From Spirochaetia bacterium (lineage in GTDB: Bacteria > Spirochaetota > Spirochaetia > Treponematales > Breznakiellaceae), in contig BOAV01000044.1 of NCBI GenBank assembly GCA_026002045.1, positions 1 through 20,106 of the forward strand: a stretch of DNA of 20,106 nt, read 5' to 3'. Under the pieces are notes generated by a model. The model had not been told where the DNA came from, searched no databases, and saw only the letters and a program-made list of their open reading frames with translations. The translations under genes and the position numbers were made by a program. The stretch's first letter is position 1. Every line of letters starts with the position of its first letter. Positions 1 to 6,346 of the stretch are shown here, piece after piece.

Positions 1-419
1 CGTTTAGACATTTTTTCAAAACAATGATTTCTAATGCCTTAAACGAAAAAGATTTAGTAGAGTATTATATGGGGCACACGAATAACAATGATATGTCAAA
101 AAACTATTTACATTTAGGAAATGTCGGAAATAAATATATTGAGGAAAATGGTAAAAAGATTATTGGGGTTATCGAAAAATACTATTTAGAGCTGTTTAAG
201 ATAAACCCTGAAAAAGCAGCCGGCCCTTTTCAGGAGCCAACTATTAAGGAAATTATGTATTATGATGTTTCCCATAATAGTAAAGGGAAAAAACGCATAA
301 TATGGACTATTCCCAACCCGGAGGAAATAGAAGATAGGTTGGATTACAATGAAGAAGATATCCACGAAGAAAAGTCATTGGTTGAACAATTCAATAATAT
401 GATGGCAAAAAAGATGTAA
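1..419 (+). CDS. Tyrosine recombinase, C-terminal part (cut by window start)
   Basis: The reading frame is open from base 3 with no stop, so the gene begins upstream of the window; the first in-window ATG (24) is internal. The first visible residues read R-H-F-F-K-T, matching the Arg-His box II of phage-type integrases. They are followed by YYMGHTNNNDMSKNYLHLG, which has the Gly-His of the second histidine box and the probable nucleophile Tyr in KNYLHL. A charged, Asp/Glu-rich tail of about 90 residues follows the catalytic end, longer than in minimal XerC/D proteins. It probably catalysed integration or rearrangement of this island, since it lies just outside the hsd locus and a second recombinase lies at the other side. 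The N-terminal domain and catalytic Arg I are not visible, so activity cannot be judged. Confidence 0.82.
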   Translation, partial: FRHFFKTMISNALNEKDLVEYYMGHTNNNDMSKNYLHLGNVGNKYIEENGKKIIGVIEKYYLELFKINPEKAAGPFQEPTIKEIMYYDVSHNSKGKKRIIWTIPNPEEIEDRLDYNEEDIHEEKSLVEQFNNMMAKKM

Positions 420-595
420 ATGATAAGTCTGCTTGATTTTACTATTATCATAGGGAGTGGTGCGGGCACCATCTGGCCGAGTTTCTTGAAAAAAGAGGTC
501 AAGCGTCAAAATGGCGCTCCACCAGCCCCTCCCGGTTCGGTAGTCAATCAGATAATCCCCCATAAGCCGGGGTAAGTCCAGACCTTAACCTGAGC
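420..595. other. Short non-coding gap after the 5' recombinase
   Basis: GC-rich patch with a small hairpin (TGGTGC-gg-GCACCA at 459-472) and no T-run. GTCTGCTtGA at 427-436 is a one-insertion match to the GTCTGCTGA arm seen at the 3' hairpins. No convincing gene. Confidence 0.4.
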
Positions 596-868
596 CTACT
601 TCATCCCCGGCTTCCTGCCCGCTGGCTTCTTCGCCACCGCCGCCTTCGCCGGACGAGCCTTCTTGACCGGGGCCGATGGAGCCTCCCACCTGTCAATGGC
701 GCTGGCCGGAAATACCGCTATCTGACCCTTATGGTCATCGGAAAACCATACAGCGGTCACCAATTTAGCCTCAATATCGACAGCCTGAACCACCATTTTG
801 GGGCTATTTGACAGCCCTGATGCTACTACCACATCTCCAACCAGCCGTTCCGTTGCTCTTACACTCAT
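596..868 (-). CDS. YodC/DUF2158-like small protein with Lys/Ala-rich tail
   Basis: A 90-residue protein. Residues about 9-62 have the layout of the YodC/DUF2158 family: GDVV at the start, PKMVVQAVD, an AVWF strand and a FPASAIDRWE end. That family is a small beta-barrel of unknown function, usually about 60 residues. Here it is extended by roughly 27 residues rich in Lys, Ala, Pro and Arg (VKKARPAKAAVAKKPAGRKP), resembling histone H1-like or nucleic-acid-binding tails. The start is well supported by an AAAGGAG site 7 bases upstream on the minus strand. The gene is divergent from hsdM, with about 115 bp between the two starts. Function is unknown; nucleic-acid binding is inferred only from the tail. 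Confidence 0.72.
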   Translation of the reverse strand: MSVRATERLVGDVVVASGLSNSPKMVVQAVDIEAKLVTAVWFSDDHKGQIAVFPASAIDRWEAPSAPVKKARPAKAAVAKKPAGRKPGMK

Positions 869-923
869 TTTTTGCTCCTTTTAGTAAATCCTACAAAAAA
901 CAGGGGCTTTTGACAAGGGCAAG

Positions 924-952
924 TTGTATTGAACCGGATTTTATGGTATTAT
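924..952 (+). promoter_or_regulatory. Putative sigma70-type promoter of the hsd operon
   Basis: TTGTAT (924-929) and TATTAT (947-952) are separated by exactly 17 bases, about 32 bases before the hsdM start. Each box has two mismatches or fewer to consensus. It lies in the divergent gap between the YodC-like gene and hsdM. A GGGAG ribosome site at 972-976 precedes the hsdM ATG at 985. Confidence 0.5.
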
Positions 953-984
953 CAAGGTCAGATTACCCCAAGGGAGCGGATTAG

Positions 985-2502
985 ATGGCAAAAACGAAGA
1001 AACCAGAGCAAAATTCCGCTGAAATCGGCTTTGAAAAACAGATATGGGATGCCGCTAATATCCTCCGGGGAAACATAGATGCAAGCGAATACAAGCATGT
1101 CATCCTTGGGCTGATTTTTCTTAAATATCTTTCGGACAAGTTTGAAGACCAGTATAAGGAACTCAAAGAGGCGGGAGACGGCTTTGAGGAAGACCGGGAC
1201 GCCTATGATGAACAGAATGTATTCTATGTCCCGGCTTCTGCCCGGTGGAAGAAAATAGCCGCTAAAGCTCATACCCCTGAAATCGGAAAAGTCATTGATG
1301 ACGCTATGGTGAGCATTGAGAAAGAAAATACCAAACTGAAAGGGGTATTGCCAAAAAACTTTGCCCGGCCTGAACTTGATAAACGCCGCTTGGGTGAAGT
1401 GGTCGATCTCTTTACCAATATCACCATGACCGCCCACGGCGACACAAAAGACATATTAGGCAGAACCTACGAATACTGCCTTGGACAGTTTGCCGAACAG
1501 GAAGGAAAACTTGCTGGGGAGTTTTATACACCCGCTTGTGTTGTCAGGACGCTGGTTGAGGTGATTCAGCCTTTGAGTGGCCGGGTATATGACCCCTGCT
1601 GCGGCTCCGGTGGAATGTTTGTGCAGTCTGCAAAGTTTGTAGAAAGCCACCAGGGGAATATCAATAAAATCTCAATATTTGGACAGGACTCTAACCCTAC
1701 CACCTGGAAACTCTGTCAGATGAACCTTGCCATACGGGGGATAGAGGCTGATCTTGGTGAATCGGCTGCGGATACCTTTTCCAATGACCAGCACCCATCA
1801 AAGAAAATGGATTTTATTCTGGCAAATCCGCCCTTCAATATTTCCAACTGGGGCGGGGATAAACTGCAAACAGATGTCCGCTGGAAATATGGCGTTCCCC
1901 CGTCAGGGAACGCAAACTTTGCATGGCTCCAACACATGATACACCATTTAAGCCCGAAAGGGCGAATTGGTATGGTCTTGGCAAATGGTTCCCTGTCCAG
2001 CCAATCCGGGAATGAAGGTGAAATCCGCAGGGCCATCATTGAGGATGACCTTCTTGAGGGGATTGTCGCCATGCCGCCGAATCTGTTTTATACGGCAACC
2101 GTTCCGGTGGCGCTCTGGTTTATCAACCGGAAAAAGGTTCAAAGCGGAAAGAGCCTTTTTATAGACGCACGGAATATGGGAACGATGGTGACCCGCCGTT
2201 TGCGGGAAATGACCGATGCGGATATTGCCAAAATAGCGGATACCTTTGATAAGTTTGCTAATGGCAAGTTTAAGGCAGAGAAAGGGTTTTCAGCGGTAGT
2301 AAAAACAGCAGACATAGCTAAACAGGATTATATTCTTACACCCGGTCGGTATGTAGGGCTTGCAGACCAAGCAGATGACGGGGAGCCTTTTGATGAAAAG
2401 ATGGGGCGGCTTACAACAGAATTAGCGGGATTTTTTGACGAAAGCCATAAGCTGGAAAAGGAGATAAAAAAGCGGCTGGGGGCGATTGGTTGGGAGATGT
2501 GA
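985..2502 (+). CDS. hsdM: Type I restriction-modification methyltransferase subunit HsdM
   Basis: A 505-residue N6-adenine DNA methyltransferase, the M subunit of a type I R-M complex (two M with one S; R joins for cleavage). Residues 12-150 form the HsdM N-terminal helical domain (IWDAANILRGN, FLKYLSDKFE). GEFYTP (178-183) starts the methylase domain; SAM-binding motif I is DPCCGSGGMF (203-212) and catalytic motif IV is NPPF (281-284). Length is normal and both motifs are intact, so an active enzyme is expected. A GGGAG site 8 bases upstream supports the ATG. The last residues (EIKKRLGAIGWEM) recur as a nucleotide copy at 4032-4082, showing that the next 1.5 kb was inserted between hsdM and its original downstream partner. 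Confidence 0.97.
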   Translation: MAKTKKPEQNSAEIGFEKQIWDAANILRGNIDASEYKHVILGLIFLKYLSDKFEDQYKELKEAGDGFEEDRDAYDEQNVFYVPASARWKKIAAKAHTPEIGKVIDDAMVSIEKENTKLKGVLPKNFARPELDKRRLGEVVDLFTNITMTAHGDTKDILGRTYEYCLGQFAEQEGKLAGEFYTPACVVRTLVEVIQPLSGRVYDPCCGSGGMFVQSAKFVESHQGNINKISIFGQDSNPTTWKLCQMNLAIRGIEADLGESAADTFSNDQHPSKKMDFILANPPFNISNWGGDKLQTDVRWKYGVPPSGNANFAWLQHMIHHLSPKGRIGMVLANGSLSSQSGNEGEIRRAIIEDDLLEGIVAMPPNLFYTATVPVALWFINRKKVQSGKSLFIDARNMGTMVTRRLREMTDADIAKIADTFDKFANGKFKAEKGFSAVVKTADIAKQDYILTPGRYVGLADQADDGEPFDEKMGRLTTELAGFFDESHKLEKEIKKRLGAIGWEM

Positions 2503-2524
2503 TAGAAATATCGTAAAAGTAGTG

Positions 2525-2541
2525 TATAATACTGGTAGGAG
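2525..2541 (+). promoter_or_regulatory. TATAAT box and ribosome site of the ImmA/PIN cassette
   Basis: A perfect TATAAT occurs at 2525-2530, only 23 bases after the hsdM stop, followed by AGGAG at 2537-2541 and the ATG at 2550. No convincing -35 box is seen at the right spacing (atagaa at 2502-2507). If used, the leader would be only about 14 bases. It suggests that the inserted cassette may carry its own promoter. Confidence 0.3.
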
Positions 2542-2549
2542 TATGTTCA

Positions 2550-3707
2550 ATGCCATCTGTTAGAGTAGCCATATCCCCTAATATTCTCAACTGGGTGCTT
2601 GATATTAGTAAATATACTGGTATAAGCGGCGAGGTCCTTGAATCTTTGCACCAATGGCGAAATGATGTAATTCAGCCAACATATAACCAGCTTGAAACTA
2701 TAAGCAAGAAAACGCATATACCGTTAGGGTATTTCTTTTTGCAAAATCCACCAAAGGAGACCTTCCCGCTTTTAGAATACCGAACCGTTGAGAGTGGCGC
2801 TATTCACAATCCAAGCCGCAATTTGATTGATACTATACATCACATGGAAGATATACAAGATTGGATGCGTGAGTATTTGCAAAGCAATAATTACGATAAA
2901 TTGCCATTTGTCGGGTCTCTCAAAAACGAAACGGACATTCAAACTATTGCCAATACAATACGCATGAAAATAGAACTCCCTATTGACTGGTATAGCAAAT
3001 GTGTCAATGTTGATGATTCGTTTCGATATTTACGAACACACTTTAAGAATGCCGGAATACTGATTTTGATGAACGGTGTTGTCGGACAAAATAACTATCG
3101 CATTTTAGACATCGAAGAATTTAGAGCGTTTGTTTTGCTTGATGAATATGCTCCGTTAATTTTCGTCAATTCTACCGATTCAAAACATGGTAAATTATTT
3201 TCGTTGCTCCATGAAGCTGTGCATATTTGGCTTGGCGAAAATGACTTTTTCAATGACCGATACGGCAGTTATGAAGGCAATAAACCTCTCGAAGCCCTTT
3301 GCAATGCGGTTACCGCAGAAATCCTTGTGCCAAAAAATCAATTTGTAACTGAATGGCAGCAAAAGATACAGGCGGTCGGACAACTAAACGATATAATAAG
3401 TCTCATAGCAGCACATTTTAAGTGCGGCACGACAGTCATCGCAAGGCGGGCACTTGACCATGATTTTATTATTCAAAAGCAATACGATGCCATTGCAGAG
3501 GAGGCGAAAAAGAATTTTAAGCCAAACAGGGCGTCCGGTGGTGACTATTACCGGACTAATATATCCCGATTAGGGCGTCCTTTTGTTTTAGCACTTGAAA
3601 GCAGCGTAAGAGAAGGGAAAACAACCTATACCGATGCCTTCCGGCTGACGAATACAACACGGATGACATTTGACGTTTTGACAAACGAAGCACGGGGGGA
3701 ACGATAA
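2550..3707 (+). CDS. XRE-family / ImmA-IrrE metallopeptidase
   Basis: 385 residues. The N-terminal 60 or so residues look like an XRE-type DNA-binding region (VLDISKYTGIS, WRNDVIQPTYNQLETISKKT, IPLGYFFL). The central part is an ImmA/IrrE (DUF955) zinc peptidase with HEXXH seen as HEAVH at 221-225, and downstream Glu in LEALCNAVTAEILVP (248 or 257) as a likely third zinc ligand. Such proteins often act as a regulator or antitoxin that cleaves a repressor or partner. The stop overlaps the start of the PIN gene (TAATG at 3705-3709), the usual layout of ImmA/IrrE with DUF4411 toxins. The pair lies between hsdM and a second copy of the hsdM end, so it is cargo. The AGGAG site 8 bases upstream supports the start. 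Confidence 0.9.
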   Translation: MPSVRVAISPNILNWVLDISKYTGISGEVLESLHQWRNDVIQPTYNQLETISKKTHIPLGYFFLQNPPKETFPLLEYRTVESGAIHNPSRNLIDTIHHMEDIQDWMREYLQSNNYDKLPFVGSLKNETDIQTIANTIRMKIELPIDWYSKCVNVDDSFRYLRTHFKNAGILILMNGVVGQNNYRILDIEEFRAFVLLDEYAPLIFVNSTDSKHGKLFSLLHEAVHIWLGENDFFNDRYGSYEGNKPLEALCNAVTAEILVPKNQFVTEWQQKIQAVGQLNDIISLIAAHFKCGTTVIARRALDHDFIIQKQYDAIAEEAKKNFKPNRASGGDYYRTNISRLGRPFVLALESSVREGKTTYTDAFRLTNTTRMTFDVLTNEARGER

Positions 3708-4030
3708 TGGCAGAAAAACCGGAAGTTTTTATTATTGATTCCAATGCTCTTGTAAGACCATACCGTGAATTTTACCCCTTTGATTTTGCACCATCATTTT
3801 GGGATGCACTTGCAAATTGGTCAGCCGAAGACATTGCCGACCCGTGGATTATCGCTTCGGCGATGGCAAATAACTATACCGTTATCACGATGGAAAGCGG
3901 CGCCGGAAGTTTGCAAAAAAATCAGCCGTCATCCAATGTAAAATTACCTGATATTTGCAAACAGTTTAATGTAAAATGTGAAAATCTGTTTTATTTGATT
4001 CGGGCATTGTCATTTAAGTTGGGGGTATAA
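3707..4030 (+). CDS. DUF4411 PIN-domain toxin, internally shortened
   Basis: 107 residues, shorter than the roughly 150-170 usual for DUF4411. The N-terminus (FIIDSNALVRP, then FYPFDFAPSFWDAL) and C-terminus (ADPWIIASAMANNYTVIT, then VKLPDICKQFNV) match the two ends of the family. The middle, which normally carries a conserved acidic helix of the PIN active site, seems reduced to a few residues around LANWSAEDI. The first Asp (residue 11, IIDSN) and the ADPW Asp remain. I infer an in-frame deletion of about 50 residues that may have inactivated the predicted RNase. It is translationally coupled to the ImmA/IrrE gene (TAATG). It could also be a naturally short variant. Confidence 0.75.
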   Translation: MAEKPEVFIIDSNALVRPYREFYPFDFAPSFWDALANWSAEDIADPWIIASAMANNYTVITMESGAGSLQKNQPSSNVKLPDICKQFNVKCENLFYLIRALSFKLGV

Positions 4031-4031
4031 A

Positions 4032-4082
4032 TTGAAAGTGGAGATAAAGAAGCGGCTTGGGGCGATTGGGTGGGAGATATGA
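4032..4082 (+). repeat. Displaced second copy of the hsdM 3' end
   Basis: This 51-base stretch matches the last 17 codons of hsdM (2452-2502) at 43 of 51 positions, and 38 of 42 from 4041 on. Read in the hsdM frame it gives L-K-V-EIKKRLGAIGWEI-stop against L-E-K-EIKKRLGAIGWEM-stop. Most differences from 4041 on are at third codon positions, so both copies evolved as coding sequence. The stop of this copy (ATGA, 4079-4082) overlaps the start of the next gene, the typical coupling of adjacent hsd genes. The two copies flank the ImmA/PIN cassette as a direct repeat with a 1,580-bp period. Confidence 0.85.
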
Positions 4083-5053
4083 AATTATTGACCAAAGAAC
4101 AGAAAATAGAATTACTTAAAAAACTCAGCAGAGAGTCAAGCGACATAAAAGCCTTTGATTTTGACAATACCATCTTTCGTGCTTGGAGATGTAATGCTGA
4201 AAGAACCTTTGAAAGAGTGTTCGGAAAAGAATCAGAGGAAATGCAACATTACAAAAGATTGTTTTATTCTGATGAAGGTATGTTGATTACTGAAGGACCC
4301 GAGGCCGTAGCAGCGATATGGAAAATGGGCTTTGATAGCCTATTAGCGATGATTCCTTCTCTAATTGATGATATTGCAATATGTGATGATACTGATAAAA
4401 AAGAAATTGGTTCAAAAAAGAAATTACAGGTTTTTATATCATCTACATATAAAGATTTAAAAGAAGAACGGCAAGCTGCTGTTGAAGCAATTCTCCAGGC
4501 TGGACATATACCGGCGGGGATGGAATTGTTCAAAGCAGGTAAAAAACAAATGGAAACCATCAAGCAATGGATAGATGATTCAGACGTTTATTTGCTGATT
4601 CTTGGAGGAAGATACGGATCTATTGATGAAGAAACTGGTAAAAGTTATACCGAATTAGAATATAGATATGCCATAGAGGAAAAAGGAAAGCCCGGATTTG
4701 CTATTGTATTAAGTGATGAAATGATTAAAAGAAAGGATAAATGGACTTTTAAACATCAATTTTTCAATACAAAGAATCAATTACCATATAATGATTTTAA
4801 GAAATATGTAATGTCTAACCTGATTACGCCAGCAAATACTATCGACGGGATTAAGGCTGCTATTCTTTTAAATATGTCACAATATGTAAATGACTCCACT
4901 CTTGTTGGATGGATTAGGAGTGATGCAATACAAGAGCCCCAAAAAATTGATACAGAGATTCAAGAACAAATTGATTCACTGAAAGAAGAAGTAAAAAAAT
5001 CGACTTTAGTACGGAATGCATTAGGAGAAGAAGACGAGGAGGAAAAAGTATGA
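4079..5053 (+). CDS. DUF4062-domain protein embedded in the hsd operon
   Basis: 324 residues from the ATG at 4079, which overlaps the stop of the displaced hsdM tail; a GTG at 4070 would add three residues. Residues about 115-205 are a clear DUF4062 domain: LQVFISSTYKDLKEERQAA, then MELFKAG, DVYLLILGGRYGSID, and SYTELEYRYAIE. DUF4062 has a TIR/deoxyribosyltransferase-like fold and often occurs in bacterial defence and signalling proteins, usually fused to larger ATPases; here it stands almost alone. The N-terminal 110 residues (LRES-type helices, ERTFERVFG, YKRLFYS) are not assigned, and the C-terminus is a charged coil. The gene ends in an ATGA overlap with hsdS. Its place between hsdM and hsdS suggests a sensor or effector tied to the R-M complex, but this is inference. 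Confidence 0.88.
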   Translation: MKLLTKEQKIELLKKLSRESSDIKAFDFDNTIFRAWRCNAERTFERVFGKESEEMQHYKRLFYSDEGMLITEGPEAVAAIWKMGFDSLLAMIPSLIDDIAICDDTDKKEIGSKKKLQVFISSTYKDLKEERQAAVEAILQAGHIPAGMELFKAGKKQMETIKQWIDDSDVYLLILGGRYGSIDEETGKSYTELEYRYAIEEKGKPGFAIVLSDEMIKRKDKWTFKHQFFNTKNQLPYNDFKKYVMSNLITPANTIDGIKAAILLNMSQYVNDSTLVGWIRSDAIQEPQKIDTEIQEQIDSLKEEVKKSTLVRNALGEEDEEEKV

Positions 5054-6315
5054 TTAAAAATTATCCTCAAGTCAGACTTGGCGATGTTGCAGACATAGTA
5101 TCTGGATATGCGTATAAATCATCTGATTTTATATCTATGGGGATACCTGTTATAAAAATTAAAAATGTTGTTCCTCCTTATGTCACATTAGATGATGTCC
5201 AATATGTATCCCCAGAATTAGCATACTCAAAAGAAAAATATGTTCTAAAGTATAATGATATTTTGATTTCGCTGACTGGTTCAAATGTTACTCAGTTTGC
5301 CTCCGCTGTAGGTAAAGTAGGCAGGATACGCTATAATGAACCATCTGTATTAAATCAACGGGTCGGAAAAATTGAATTGAAAGATAGAAAGCTCTATGAT
5401 TACAATTTTTTGTATTACCTAATATCAACTTATGATTTTCAATACAAACTTGCAAGTGAAGCTAAAGGATCAGCAAATCAAGCAAATATAAATCCTGACC
5501 AGATAAAAGATTTTCTATTGCCAAATCCCCCTCTCCCCATCCAACGTACCATCGCCGCAACCCTCTCCAGCCTTGATGATAAAATCGAACTGAACAACCG
5601 CATTAACGCCAATCTTGAAGCTCAAGCCCAATCCATTTTCAAAAGATGGTTTGTGGATTTTGAGCCGTTTCGGAGAGGGGCGTTTGTAGATAGTGAATTG
5701 GGGAAGATTCCGAAGGGGTGGCAGGTAAAACCTCTTTATGATTATTCTCAATATATAAATGGAACATCATTTAAGGATGAAGAATATTCATCAGAGAAAA
5801 AAGGATACCCCATAATCAAAATAGTCGAATTGAAAAATGGTATTACTGATTCAACTCAATATTGCGATTGTGATAAAGAAGAAAAATACTTTATATCGAA
5901 TGGCGATATACTTTTTTCGTGGTCAGGAAATCCCGAAACCTCAATAGACACTTTTATCTGGCATGATGGAATTGGGATACTGAATCAACATACTTTCAAA
6001 GTCATTCCCAATATTGATATAGAGTATGGGTTTATTTATTTTTTACTGCGTTACAAAAAGACATTATTTACTCGAATAGCAAGCAACAAACAAACTACAG
6101 GATTAGGCCATGTGACTATTGCAGATTTGAAACGAGAAAGATTTGTATATTCAGAAAAAGCTATAAAGAAATATTGCGATATAATAAATCCCATTTTTGA
6201 CGAGATTTTTAATAATCTTATGGAAAATCGGACTCTTGTCAAGATCCATGATGCATTGCTTCCAGAGCTAATGTCTGGAGAAATTGAAATTTTTGCAGGA
6301 ATTCAGAAATGTTAG
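5050..6315 (+). CDS. hsdS: Type I restriction-modification specificity subunit HsdS
   Basis: 421 residues with the normal two-repeat plan. TRD1 covers about 5-157 (starting VRLGDVADIVSG). The central conserved helical region is about 158-228 (PPLPIQRTIAATLSSLDDKI, LEAQAQSIFKRWFVDFEPF). TRD2 covers about 225-370 (LYDYSQYINGTSF). The distal conserved helix ends in LLPELMSGEIEI. It sets the bipartite DNA target for HsdM and HsdR. Its start overlaps the DUF4062 stop. The central conserved segment (about 5520-5730) is visibly richer in C and G than the two AT-rich TRD segments, as expected when TRDs have been exchanged by recombination. No second hsdS or partial hsdS is seen in the window. Confidence 0.96.
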   Translation: MIKNYPQVRLGDVADIVSGYAYKSSDFISMGIPVIKIKNVVPPYVTLDDVQYVSPELAYSKEKYVLKYNDILISLTGSNVTQFASAVGKVGRIRYNEPSVLNQRVGKIELKDRKLYDYNFLYYLISTYDFQYKLASEAKGSANQANINPDQIKDFLLPNPPLPIQRTIAATLSSLDDKIELNNRINANLEAQAQSIFKRWFVDFEPFRRGAFVDSELGKIPKGWQVKPLYDYSQYINGTSFKDEEYSSEKKGYPIIKIVELKNGITDSTQYCDCDKEEKYFISNGDILFSWSGNPETSIDTFIWHDGIGILNQHTFKVIPNIDIEYGFIYFLLRYKKTLFTRIASNKQTTGLGHVTIADLKRERFVYSEKAIKKYCDIINPIFDEIFNNLMENRTLVKIHDALLPELMSGEIEIFAGIQKC

Positions 6316-6346
6316 GCAAAAGAAAAAAAATTAAAGGATGTTACAA

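Noticed and set aside
375..563. 62-codon minus-strand frame overlapping the end of the 5' recombinase
   Set aside because: Half of it is antisense to a well-supported gene; no ribosome site and no recognisable motif.
4145..4175. FDFDNT in the DUF4062 protein, resembling HAD phosphatase motif I
   Set aside because: No other HAD motifs follow and the N-terminal region is only about 110 residues before DUF4062; probably chance.
5050..6315. Recombinase-driven hsdS inversion as in phase-variable type I systems
   Set aside because: No second hsdS copy or inverted repeats within hsdS are visible in this window.
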